DNA from: Gammaproteobacteria bacterium
Lineage (GTDB): Bacteria > Pseudomonadota > Gammaproteobacteria > Ga0077536
Length of the DNA stretch: 64,000 nucleotides
Assembly (NCBI GenBank): GCA_021773835.1
Contig: JAJFJQ010000062.1
Coordinates: 1-64,000 of the forward strand
Direction of reading: 5' to 3'
Of this stretch, positions 56,561 through 64,000 are shown in pieces; within the stretch, counting starts at the first letter, position 1, and every line of letters starts with the position of its first letter. Under the pieces are notes generated by a model, which worked only from the letters and a program-made list of their open reading frames with translations, was not told the origin of the DNA and did no database searches. The translations under genes were made by a program, and so were the position numbers.

Positions 56561-56833
56561 ATGAACAAAGCAGAATTAATAGACAGTGTCGCCGAAGCTG
56601 CAGATCTATCAAAGGCCAGCGCAGCGCGCGCAGTCGATGCAGTTACTGAAGCAATCGCCGATTCACTAAAGAAAGACGATCAAGTAACAATAGTAGGCTT
56701 TGGAACTTTCAGCGTACGAAAACGTGCAGCTCGCTCCGGGCGAAACCCACGAACGGGAGAAACCATTCACATCAAAGCGTCAAACGTCCCCGGGTTCAAA
56801 CCTGGAAAAGCCCTAAAGGATGCCGTAAACTGA
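56561..56833 (+). CDS. hupB: DNA-binding protein HU-beta
   Basis: Small histone-like protein that bends DNA. The 90-aa product starts [14 protein letters not shown], has the beta-arm tip [17 protein letters not shown] and [25 protein letters not shown], all diagnostic. The ATG at 56561 has GAAGGGGAG upstream; the six-codon upstream extension from 56543 is not part of HU. Position directly after lon is conserved in Gammaproteobacteria and fits HupB rather than HupA. Confidence 0.97.
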   Translation: MNKAELIDSVAEAADLSKASAARAVDAVTEAIADSLKKDDQVTIVGFGTFSVRKRAARSGRNPRTGETIHIKASNVPGFKPGKALKDAVN

Positions 56834-56851
56834 CGCGCTTCCCTGGGGTGC
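56561..56851 (+). other. Region spanning hupB end and start of tRNA-Val
   Basis: The hupB stop at 56831-56833 and the tRNA-Val 5' end at 56846 are only 12 nt apart, so the mRNA and tRNA are probably made in one transcript and separated by RNase P. Confidence 0.4.
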
Positions 56852-56921
56852 TTAGCTCAGTTGGGAGAGCGTCGCCCTTACAAGGCGAAGGTCGGGGGTT
56901 CGAACCCCTCAGCACCCACCA
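56846..56921 (+). tRNA. tRNA-Val (TAC)
   Basis: 76 nt with CCA encoded. Acceptor GGGTGCT pairs with AGCACCC. Anticodon TAC at 56879-56881 in loop CTTACAA. It starts 12 nt after hupB. Confidence 0.97.
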
Positions 56922-56933
56922 GCGATGACCACG

Positions 56934-57010
56934 GGAGTGGTAGTTCAGTTGGTTAGAATACCGGCCTGTCACGCCGGGGGTCGCGGGTTCGAGTCCCGTC
57001 CACTCCGCCA
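56934..57010 (+). tRNA. tRNA-Asp (GTC)
   Basis: 77 nt with CCA encoded. Acceptor GGAGTGG pairs with CCACTCC. Anticodon GTC at 56968-56970 in loop CTGTCAC. It follows tRNA-Val by 12 nt. Confidence 0.97.
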
Positions 57011-57029
57011 TATATTCCGAGAACATTAA

Positions 57030-57057
57030 AAAGGCGCACCGATTCAGGTGCGCCTTT
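57030..57057 (+). terminator. Intrinsic terminator after tRNA-Asp
   Basis: AAAGGCGCACC (57030-57040) pairs with GGTGCGCCTTT (57047-57057) around a 6-nt loop. The A-tract and T-tract at its ends make it a good terminator for the hupB-tRNA transcript and separate it from ppiD. Confidence 0.75.
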
Positions 57058-57134
57058 GCACGGTTTTAAAACGAACATAAAATTGTTTCGTCGCTGCGCG
57101 GCGATAAATTCGTATACGCGAGGATAATTAACAA

Positions 57135-59042
57135 ATGTTGCAAATGATTCGCGACCGTTCGCAGGGATTGGTCGTAGGGGTCATCGTATTCTTTATCTGT
57201 TTGACCTTTGCGCTTTTCGGGGTGCAGGAATACCTCGACGCGCGCAGTACCGTCGTCGTTGCTGAAGTCAACGGAGAAGAGGTCGCCCTGAAAGAATATC
57301 AACAGGCATTCCAACAAATGCGTCAACGCGCGCAGGCGATGCTTGGAGACGAATTTAACCCTGACGATTGGGCTCGTAGTGAGATCAAAGATACCGCGCT
57401 AGATTTTGTGGTGACTGAGCGTTTGTTATTACAAATCATCGACGACGCTAATTTGAGGGTATCGGATACCCAGGTCGCGAATTACATCCGTAGTTCGTCC
57501 CAGTTTCAACAAGACGGTGTATTTTCGCAGGACTTTTACCGGCAGATGGTACGTGCCCTCGGGTTTTCCGAGCTTGGGTTTGAACATCGTGTGCGAAAAG
57601 ACCTTGTGATCAATCAGCTGCGGGCTGGTATTGGTGCAACCTCAATTACTACAGCGGAAGAATTGCAACGCCTCGAGCAGTATCGCCAGCAAACTCGAGA
57701 TGTTGGCTTCGCGATACTTGGTATTGAACCGTTTCGGGAAGGCGTTGAACCCACCCACGACGAAATTGAATCATTCTTTGCCGAACAAGCGGAACAGTAC
57801 CGAATTGATGAGCGCGTATCTCTCGCCTTTGTGGAACTCTCGATCGAGTCGCTAATGGCCGATATTCCTACTGATGAATCCTCCCTAAAGGCTTATTACG
57901 AAACGAATCAAGGTAACTACGTAGCGCAAGAGCAACGGAACGTTAATCATATTCTGGTCAAAGTTACCCGAAGTGCCGATGACAGCGATGTTGACGCGGC
58001 GCGCGCGAGAGCCGAGGAGCTTCGCGAGCTTGCGCTTAGTGGCGAGAGTTTTGAAGATTTAGCGAGAGAACATTCTGATGATATCGGTTCGCGCGCGGAC
58101 GGCGGTGCGACTGGTTATTTTGGACGTGGAATCATGGCTCCGGAGTTTGAAGAGGCTGTGTTTGCGATGGCCGAGCAAGACATCAGCGAACCGATCCGCA
58201 CAGATTTTGGATTTCATGTCGTCAAGTTGAAAGAAATTAAAGCGGGTGGGACGAAAACCTACGAAGATGCGCGCACGGAAGTCGAATCGAGCTATCGGCG
58301 AGAGCAGGCCGAGGCTTTATTTTTCGAGCAGGCAGAAGAATTATCCGAGCTAGTCTACGAACAACCAGACTCTCTAGATGGCGCGACAGACATGCTGGGC
58401 TTGCCGGTGAAGACAACGGATTCGCTGTCGCGTTCTGAACTCGCTGTAAGGTTTTCTCCCAAAGTTGTGGCAGCCGCATTCGAGCCGGAAGTTTTGATTG
58501 AAGGGCTTAACAGCGAACCGATTGAACTCAGTAACACGCGGATCGTGGTCGTGCGGGTACTGGAGCATTCCCCAAGTTCGCTACCACAGCTTGACCACGT
58601 ACTCACGACCGTAACGCAAGATTTGCTCGATGCACAGGCGCGTGAGGCCGTTCACGCTAGCGGAAAAGCCTTGGTAGAGCGGCTGAACAATGGCGAGGAT
58701 TTGGAGGCCGTGTTGAGCTCGGCAGATCTGAAATGGGAGAAGATTGCCGGCGCAACCCGTGACTCGGCTAAACTCAGCCTTGCGGTATTGCGTGCGGCCT
58801 TTCGCGTAAAGCCGGCCCCGGATGGCGAGGTAATTTATACCGGTGTTCCCATCGGCACCGGCGACTACGGGGTCGTTGGTGTGTCGAACGTGGTTGTGCC
58901 ACCGATTGAACAGCTAAATGTCAGCGACATCACTGAGCTGCGCCGCGACGTCTCTGCAACGCGGACGGTCGCCCAATGGATGGATTTCGTGGCATTACTA
59001 AAATTGGATAGCAATATCGAATCGTTTCCCGACCGCTTGTAA
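57135..59042 (+). CDS. ppiD: Peptidyl-prolyl cis-trans isomerase PpiD (SurA-like folding factor)
   Basis: Inner-membrane-anchored periplasmic chaperone that works near the Sec translocon. The 635-aa protein has one N-terminal transmembrane helix (about residues 14-33, VVGVIVFFICLTFALFG). A SurA-type N domain follows with EVNGEEVALKEYQQAFQQM, and a parvulin domain sits near residues 270-370: NVNHILVKV, ALSGESFEDLAREHSDD, GYFGRGIMAPEFEEAVF and TDFGFHVVKL. The length and position after hupB match E. coli PpiD. GAGGA lies 9 nt before the ATG. Confidence 0.95.
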   Translation: MLQMIRDRSQGLVVGVIVFFICLTFALFGVQEYLDARSTVVVAEVNGEEVALKEYQQAFQQMRQRAQAMLGDEFNPDDWARSEIKDTALDFVVTERLLLQIIDDANLRVSDTQVANYIRSSSQFQQDGVFSQDFYRQMVRALGFSELGFEHRVRKDLVINQLRAGIGATSITTAEELQRLEQYRQQTRDVGFAILGIEPFREGVEPTHDEIESFFAEQAEQYRIDERVSLAFVELSIESLMADIPTDESSLKAYYETNQGNYVAQEQRNVNHILVKVTRSADDSDVDAARARAEELRELALSGESFEDLAREHSDDIGSRADGGATGYFGRGIMAPEFEEAVFAMAEQDISEPIRTDFGFHVVKLKEIKAGGTKTYEDARTEVESSYRREQAEALFFEQAEELSELVYEQPDSLDGATDMLGLPVKTTDSLSRSELAVRFSPKVVAAAFEPEVLIEGLNSEPIELSNTRIVVVRVLEHSPSSLPQLDHVLTTVTQDLLDAQAREAVHASGKALVERLNNGEDLEAVLSSADLKWEKIAGATRDSAKLSLAVLRAAFRVKPAPDGEVIYTGVPIGTGDYGVVGVSNVVVPPIEQLNVSDITELRRDVSATRTVAQWMDFVALLKLDSNIESFPDRL

Positions 59043-59063
59043 TCGATCGCCGTGAACATCGCC

Positions 59064-59090
59064 GTTCGACGAAGTACGAATTCGTCGGAC
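59064..59090. terminator. Bidirectional hairpin between convergent ppiD and fabI
   Basis: GTTCGACGAA (59064-59073) pairs with TTCGTCGGAC (59081-59090) around a 7-nt loop: 10 bp with one G-T pair. It fills the 51-nt gap between the two stops. No T tract follows. Confidence 0.45.
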
Positions 59091-59093
59091 GAC

Positions 59094-59876
59094 TTAAAGT
59101 CCGGCCATCCCCATAATGTTGAAACCGCAGTCGACATAGGTGATCTCGCCGGTAATGGCAGAGGCCATGTCGGAACACAGAAACGCAGCGGCATTGCCAA
59201 CTTCTTCGGTTGTGACATTGCGTCGAAGCGGCGCGGTATTTTCCACGTAACCGAGAAATTTTCTTAGGTCTTTAACCCCTGAGGCGGCAAGCGTACGGAT
59301 AGGCCCGGCCGAGATCGCATTTACCCTAATACCCTCTGGCCCTAAACCTTCGGCCATATAGCGAACGTTGGCTTCGAGACTTGCCTTGGCCAAGCCCATC
59401 ACGTTGTAGCTCGGCATCGTCCGCACGGCACCGAGATAACTTAATGTTAGCATTGCTCCGGCACGACCTTTCATCAGCGGTCGGGCCGCATTGCCGAGGG
59501 CGGCAAAGCTGTACGAGCTGATCTCGTGCGCAATGCGAAAACCCTCACGAGTCACGGAGTCGAGATACTCGCCTTGCAACGATTCGCGTGGTGCGTATGC
59601 CACTGAGTGGATCAATATGTCTAGATGACCCCAGTAATCATCCAGATGATTGAACACGTTCTGGATCTCGTCGTCGCTTTGAACATCGCAAGGGACCGTA
59701 ATTTCCGAATTACACTCAGCCGCGAAATCCTCCACGCGGGACCGTAGTCGTTCGGTCTGATAGGTGAATGCTAAATCGGCTCCTTCGCGACGCATCGCTT
59801 GTGCAACGCCCCAAGCGATCGATTTGTTGCTTGCGACCCCAACGATTAAAGCACGTTTGCCTTCCAGAATACCCAT
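59094..59876 (-). CDS. fabI: Enoyl-[acyl-carrier-protein] reductase FabI
   Basis: NADH-dependent reduction that ends each fatty-acid elongation cycle; the target of triclosan. The 260-aa short-chain dehydrogenase has the divergent FabI cofactor site [17 protein letters not shown] near residue 10, [36 protein letters not shown] (seen as [16 protein letters not shown]) with the Tyr-x6-Lys catalytic pair, and [12 protein letters not shown]. The ATG at 59876 has GGAG 9 nt upstream; the track-length extension of five codons is not needed. Confidence 0.97.
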   Translation of the reverse strand: MGILEGKRALIVGVASNKSIAWGVAQAMRREGADLAFTYQTERLRSRVEDFAAECNSEITVPCDVQSDDEIQNVFNHLDDYWGHLDILIHSVAYAPRESLQGEYLDSVTREGFRIAHEISSYSFAALGNAARPLMKGRAGAMLTLSYLGAVRTMPSYNVMGLAKASLEANVRYMAEGLGPEGIRVNAISAGPIRTLAASGVKDLRKFLGYVENTAPLRRNVTTEEVGNAAAFLCSDMASAITGEITYVDCGFNIMGMAGL

Positions 59877-59962
59877 TAATCGATTCTCCAATGCGGCAGA
59901 TGAAATTCTCGATAGATGTGAGTGTACAGCCTCCGGTCGGAGTTTATAATCCTAGGCTCGCC

Positions 59963-62122
59963 ATGCGCATAAACCATTTCGTCAAAATAATAATGATCGG
60001 TATTACGTGCACGTCCTTGTGTTCGTGTGGCGATGTCGCGTGGAATAACCCTTATCCAAGAAGCGATGACAACAAATCAATATTCTATAGCTCTTTCTCG
60101 GAACGCCCAAAGCACCTCGATCCAGTATCGTCGTATAGCGAGAATGAAGCGACTTTCAATGCCCAGATTTATGAGCCCGTGGTGCAATATCACTTTTTAA
60201 AGCGGCCGTACGAACTGATACCGCTAACCGCAACCGCGGTACCCGAGCCCGAATATCGCGACGCGAACGGCGCTTTGCTGACACGGGACGCTAATGTCGG
60301 TGCGATCAAATCGGTCGTCTATCGCATTGAGGTCCAACCCGGGATTTTATACCAACCGCATCCCGCGTTCGCCCGCTCAGAAAGTGGTGATTTGCGATAT
60401 CACGGTCTAAGCATACAAGAAATTGATCAGTACCATACCTTGGCGGATTTTAGTGAGTCGGGTACGCGAGAATTGACTGCTCACGATTATGTATATCAAA
60501 TAAAGCGGCTCGCCCATCCCCGCATCCATTCACCTGTCGCCGGCTTTATGGGTCGCTACATCGTTGGGCTAAATGAATTGCAGGGAGATCTAAAGGAGGC
60601 GGCAAAAACCGGCGATGGATTTATCGACCTGCGTGAGTTTGAAGTTCCCGGCGTTAAAGTGATCGACCGCTATCACTATGAGATCCACCTAAGCGAAAAA
60701 TACCCACAATTCGTATATTGGTTGGCGATGCCATTCTTCGCGCCGATGCCGTGGGAGGCCGATCAATTCTACGCACAAGCTGGGATGAAGGATCGCAATA
60801 TAACGCTCGACTGGTACCCGGTTGGCACGGGTCCCTATATGCTGACCGAGAACAACCCGAATCGGCGCATGGTGCTACAGCGAAATCCAAACTTTCGCGG
60901 CGAAACTTACCCTTCAGTTGGCATGCCGGAAGACGAAGCTGCCGGTTGGCTCGACAGTGCTGGGAAAACGATGCCATTTATCGACGCCGCGCATTACAGC
61001 CTCGAGAAAGAAGCTATTCCAGGGTGGACTAAATTTCTGCAGGGATTCTACGATAGCTCGGGGATCGTATCCGATAGTTTCGACCAGGCCATCAAGTTCT
61101 CAAGCGAGGGTGAAGCGGAGCTTACGCAGGAAATGCGTGATCGGAATATTCGATTAGCGACGGCGGTGCAGGCATCGACGTCCTATATGGGTTTTAACAT
61201 GACCGACGAGGTCGTCGGAGGCGATTCGGAGCGTGCGCGTCTGTTGCGTAGGGCAATTTCAATTGCGGTGGATTACGAGGAACTCATATCGATCTTTGCC
61301 AATGGTCGGGGAATTCCGGCGCAGGGGCCGATACCGCCTGGGATCTTCGGCCAGATTGATGGTGCGCCCGGTATCAATTCGTACGTTTATGATTGGATCG
61401 GTGGTCGAACACAACGCAAACCCATTGACGAGGCGAAAGCATTATTAAGCCAGGCGGGCTATCCGAATGGACGCGACGCCAACACCGGTGAGCCCCTAAG
61501 CTTGTACTTCGAAGCAATTGCATCGGGTCCCGGCAGCAAGTCGATTTTGAATTGGTACCGTAAGCAGTTCGAAAAACTTGGTATCCAGTTGGTCATTCGC
61601 ACGACAGACTACAATCGATTCCAGGAAAAAATACGAACCGGAACGGCGCAAATTTTCGGCTGGGGTTGGAATGCAGATTACCCAGATCCGGAAAATTTCT
61701 TATTTTTGCTCTACGGGCCTAATGCCAAAGTCGTGAGCCAGGGAGAAAACGCGTCGAATTATCAAAATGACGAATTCGATGCGCTATTCGTGCGCATGCG
61801 GGCAATGCCTAATGGGCCCGAGCGCCAAGCAGTGATTGATCAAATGGTTGAAATTGCACGGCACGATGCACCGTGGCTGTGGGGCTACCATCCAAAAGCC
61901 TATTCCTTGTATCCGCAGTGGTATGGCAACGCCAAGCCAAATCTGATGGCTCGTAATACACTGAAATATAAAACGATCGATCCGCAACTGCGCGCGACGA
62001 TGCGCGCTCGGTGGAATCAGCCGATTATTTGGCCCGTCATCGTCTTGTTTACTATCTTGTTCATTAGCGCGATCCCCGCTTACCGTTCGTATCGACGTCG
62101 GCAGCAGGAGACGCTGAAATGA
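59963..62122 (+). CDS. Family 5 extracellular solute-binding lipoprotein of an ABC importer
   Basis: The 719-aa product starts at ATG 59963 and has a lipobox-like SLCSC with the acylated Cys at residue 22, then GDVAWNNPYP. The SBP_bac_5 body shows ERPKHLDPVSSYSENEATF, IYEPVV, GTGPYML, RRAISIAVD, and GWGWNADYPDPENF near residue 570, all typical of peptide-binding proteins (DppA/OppA/YejA). Uncommonly, a hydrophobic helix (PIIWPVIVLFTILFISAIPA) and a basic tail lie at the extreme C terminus. Its stop overlaps the first permease gene (ATGA). The ligand is probably an oligopeptide, but that is inferred. Confidence 0.88.
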   Translation: MRINHFVKIIMIGITCTSLCSCGDVAWNNPYPRSDDNKSIFYSSFSERPKHLDPVSSYSENEATFNAQIYEPVVQYHFLKRPYELIPLTATAVPEPEYRDANGALLTRDANVGAIKSVVYRIEVQPGILYQPHPAFARSESGDLRYHGLSIQEIDQYHTLADFSESGTRELTAHDYVYQIKRLAHPRIHSPVAGFMGRYIVGLNELQGDLKEAAKTGDGFIDLREFEVPGVKVIDRYHYEIHLSEKYPQFVYWLAMPFFAPMPWEADQFYAQAGMKDRNITLDWYPVGTGPYMLTENNPNRRMVLQRNPNFRGETYPSVGMPEDEAAGWLDSAGKTMPFIDAAHYSLEKEAIPGWTKFLQGFYDSSGIVSDSFDQAIKFSSEGEAELTQEMRDRNIRLATAVQASTSYMGFNMTDEVVGGDSERARLLRRAISIAVDYEELISIFANGRGIPAQGPIPPGIFGQIDGAPGINSYVYDWIGGRTQRKPIDEAKALLSQAGYPNGRDANTGEPLSLYFEAIASGPGSKSILNWYRKQFEKLGIQLVIRTTDYNRFQEKIRTGTAQIFGWGWNADYPDPENFLFLLYGPNAKVVSQGENASNYQNDEFDALFVRMRAMPNGPERQAVIDQMVEIARHDAPWLWGYHPKAYSLYPQWYGNAKPNLMARNTLKYKTIDPQLRATMRARWNQPIIWPVIVLFTILFISAIPAYRSYRRRQQETLK

Positions 62123-63096
62123 TCAGCTACATCGTGCGGCGGATCGCTTACGCCATCCCGATTCTAATCGGCGTCAATATCATTACCTTTATTTTATTTT
62201 TTGTGGTCAATTCACCAGATGATATGGCGCGGCTGCAACTCGGTGAACGCCGCGTTACTCAAGAAGCGATTGACAAATGGAAAGCCGAACGTGGATACGA
62301 TCGGCCACTGATTTGGAACGCACCTGCCGACGGGGTAAAAAAATTCAGCGAGACGATATTTTTTACGAACTCCATCCGGTTGTTTATGTTCGATTTTGGC
62401 CAGTCGGACAGTGGTAGAGATATCGGTTACGACATCTCTCAACGTATGTGGCCGAGTTTGGCAATTGCCGTGCCAGTATTGGTGATTGGCTTATTACTGA
62501 CGATCACATTGGCGCTAACGGTGGCGTTTTTCCGCGGCACTTACTTAGATACCTGGGCGGTTGTATTGTGCGTCGCTATGATGTCGATCTCGGGTCTGTT
62601 TTACATCATCGGCGGGCAATATCTCGTCGGCAAGTTACTCCATCTTGTGCCAATTTCTGGGTTCGATTCGGGCATCGCAAGTGTGAAATTTATTTTACTC
62701 CCGGTTGCGATAGGGGTTGTCGGGGGCTTGGGAAGCGGGATCCGCTGGTATCGCACGATCTTCCTCGAAGAGATTAATAAGGACTATGTTCGAACGGCGC
62801 GCGCGAAAGGATTGTCCGAAAGTGCCGTGCTTTATGTACACGTATTAAGGAATGCGCTGATCCCGATCTTGACCGGCGTTGTCGTCATTCTACCTAGCCT
62901 ATTTATGGGTAGCCTGATCACCGAGGCGTTCTTTGGCATCCCGGGCCTTGGTAGCTACACCATCGACGCGATCCAACGACAGGACTTCGCGATTGTGCGT
63001 TCGATGGTATTCCTCGGCTCCTTTCTCTATATCATCGGTCTATTACTGACTGACCTTTCCTACACCGTTGTGGACCCACGGGTTCGATTACAGTGA
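62119..63096 (+). CDS. ABC transporter permease, DppB/OppB/YejB type
   Basis: The 325-aa membrane protein has the standard N-terminal helix (YAIPILIGVNIITFILFFVV), about five further helices, and the EAA loop YVRTARAKGLSESAVLYVHVLRNALIP (here beginning YVRTARAKGLSES) that contacts the ATPase. The last part LITEAFFGIPGLGSYTIDAIQRQD is conserved in the family. It overlaps the binding-protein gene by four bases and the next permease by one, so the importer genes are tightly coupled. Confidence 0.94.
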   Translation: MISYIVRRIAYAIPILIGVNIITFILFFVVNSPDDMARLQLGERRVTQEAIDKWKAERGYDRPLIWNAPADGVKKFSETIFFTNSIRLFMFDFGQSDSGRDIGYDISQRMWPSLAIAVPVLVIGLLLTITLALTVAFFRGTYLDTWAVVLCVAMMSISGLFYIIGGQYLVGKLLHLVPISGFDSGIASVKFILLPVAIGVVGGLGSGIRWYRTIFLEEINKDYVRTARAKGLSESAVLYVHVLRNALIPILTGVVVILPSLFMGSLITEAFFGIPGLGSYTIDAIQRQDFAIVRSMVFLGSFLYIIGLLLTDLSYTVVDPRVRLQ

Positions 63097-64000
63097 TGCG
63101 CTTCACCCTGTTCGCTACCGACGCGCTGTTCTTTTCTTTGATCCTGGTGGCGGTGGCCTACGTCTTTTATGCATCAAGGCGCGAGCACCTACGCGCCCCG
63201 TGGCGCCGGGTTGCCAGGAATTCACTGGCCATGGCTGCGGCGACGGTGTTGGCTACATTTTTGGTCATCGCGATCTTAGATTCGATCCATTTCTTCCCAC
63301 GACTCGCCGCAGTCGACGGTGACGAAGGCGAAATCCAATATGCTTCAGAAGTGATCAGCCTATTTGATCTCATGGTCGGTCCAGTGCGACGGCAGGTCGA
63401 AAAGACGTACTCCGCGCCATTCGCCATTTACGCCTTCAGCAAAGAGACCATTGAGCTCGAAGACGGTCAGACCGTGCGTGACTATCCGCGCCTTGTGTAT
63501 GGCGGCGCGCATTTGGCAGACATTCATGAACGCAATAGTGATATCGCAAAGCGGATTGTGATCGGCGTTTCCGGCGCGTTAGTCGTATGGTTAGGCCTCG
63601 CTAGCATCGTGTTCTTTTGGATCAGTCACAAGGCATCGATCACATTTCGCGTTGGCTTCGTTAGGGCGCTCAGCGGTGGCGCGCCCGGTCCAGCTCGAAC
63701 ACTGATGGTGACGACGGCGATCATAGCGGTGGTGATTGGACTGTGTGCGGTACTAGCCCCGTACTACCATATTTTTGGCACGGATAAAGTCGGCACAGAT
63801 GTTCTATATCAAGCACTGAAAAGTATTCGTACCGGCTTAATTATCGGCACTTTGACGACCTTGGTGATGTTGCCATTTGCTGTATTGTTAGGGATCAGTG
63901 CGGGTTATTTCAGAGGGTGGATTGATGACGTGATCCAATATCTGTATACGACCCTCTCGTCAATTCCTGGCGTGCTGCTGATCGCATCCGCCGCCTTACT
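63096..64000 (+). CDS. ABC transporter permease, DppC/OppC type, 5' part (runs off right edge)
   Basis: From the ATG at 63096, which shares the A of the previous TGA (TGATG), the frame is open to the end of the window (301 codons). The first 220 residues are unusual for DppC: two hydrophobic helices near residues 8-25 and 42-62, an extra periplasmic-looking segment, then a helix near 155-175. The recognisable DppC part starts near residue 225 with YHIFGTDKVGTDVLYQALKSIRTGL (seen as HIFGTDKVGTDVLYQ), followed by GISAGYFRGWIDDVIQYLY and SSIPGVLLIASA. The ATPase genes are expected just beyond the edge. Confidence 0.9.
   Translation, partial: MRFTLFATDALFFSLILVAVAYVFYASRREHLRAPWRRVARNSLAMAAATVLATFLVIAILDSIHFFPRLAAVDGDEGEIQYASEVISLFDLMVGPVRRQVEKTYSAPFAIYAFSKETIELEDGQTVRDYPRLVYGGAHLADIHERNSDIAKRIVIGVSGALVVWLGLASIVFFWISHKASITFRVGFVRALSGGAPGPARTLMVTTAIIAVVIGLCAVLAPYYHIFGTDKVGTDVLYQALKSIRTGLIIGTLTTLVMLPFAVLLGISAGYFRGWIDDVIQYLYTTLSSIPGVLLIASAAL

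Noticed and set aside
56796-57026. Minus-strand ORF over tRNA-Val and tRNA-Asp
   Set aside because: The same artefact: the peptide has the false tRNA-antisense pattern (GLEPATPG, RGSNPRPS).

Overview
This 64 kb window is a continuous, gene-dense stretch of a bacterial chromosome, almost certainly from a gammaproteobacterium (probably uncultured or marine; the genus cannot be read from the sequence). The placement rests on several gammaproteobacterial gene orders: tRNA-Leu/tig-clpP-clpX-lon-hupB-tRNA-Val-tRNA-Asp-ppiD, prfB (with its programmed frameshift)-lysS, aceE-aceF, ampD-ampE, ppsR divergent from ppsA, and alaC-hom-thrC. I see no insertion sequence, prophage, integrase, rRNA operon or CRISPR array. 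Most of the window is housekeeping DNA.

Layout. 1-7.3 kb: the start of a DUF1329-type secreted protein, glcD, tldD, and the alanine/threonine operon alaC-hom-thrC. 7.3-12.9 kb: an RpfE-like gene coupled to recJ, then prfB and lysS. 13.0-18.7 kb: the most interesting locus, a copper-linked RiPP operon of the bufferin/HvfA type. It has a secreted precursor with eight Cys in EGKCG motifs, an MNIO (DUF692) maturase, a DUF2063 partner and a DoxX-like HvfX. A membrane-anchored FMN-dependent glutamate-synthase-like enzyme lies between the partner and HvfX, and a CPA1 cation/proton antiporter follows. 18.7-24 kb: a GGDEF/EAL protein with a pair of CRP-like sites upstream, argG, an esterase and a NUDIX hydrolase. 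24-28.4 kb: pyruvate dehydrogenase E2 and E1, with a 21-bp tandem repeat in the aceE leader. 28.6-33.2 kb: small exported or lipid-anchored proteins of unknown role, two HAD phosphatases and a macro-domain protein. 33.3-36.8 kb: ppsR/ppsA. 36.8-40.1 kb: two tandem paralogues of a family I do not recognise, a Sel1/SPOR protein and an SRAP (YedK) protein. 40.2-47 kb: nadC, a Na+/alanine symporter, a retropepsin-like protease, egtD, ampD-ampE, lpxH and ppiB. 47-50.4 kb: five tRNAs, a response-regulator adenylate cyclase preceded by a CRP-like site, and small genes. 50.5-59.9 kb: the tig-clpPX-lon-hupB-ppiD proteostasis block and fabI. 60-64 kb: an oligopeptide-type ABC importer that runs off the right edge.

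How the genes fit together. The RiPP operon probably makes a periplasmic thiol-derived copper-binding peptide that protects against copper. The nucleotide-signalling genes (adenylate cyclase and c-di-GMP phosphodiesterase candidate) both have TGTGA-N6-TCACA sites upstream, which suggests a shared cAMP-CRP circuit. PpsR/PpsA, PDH and the alanine transaminase/alanine symporter all act around the pyruvate/PEP node. Start codons include many GTG and TTG, and several operons use 4-bp ATGA/GTGA/TTGA overlaps.
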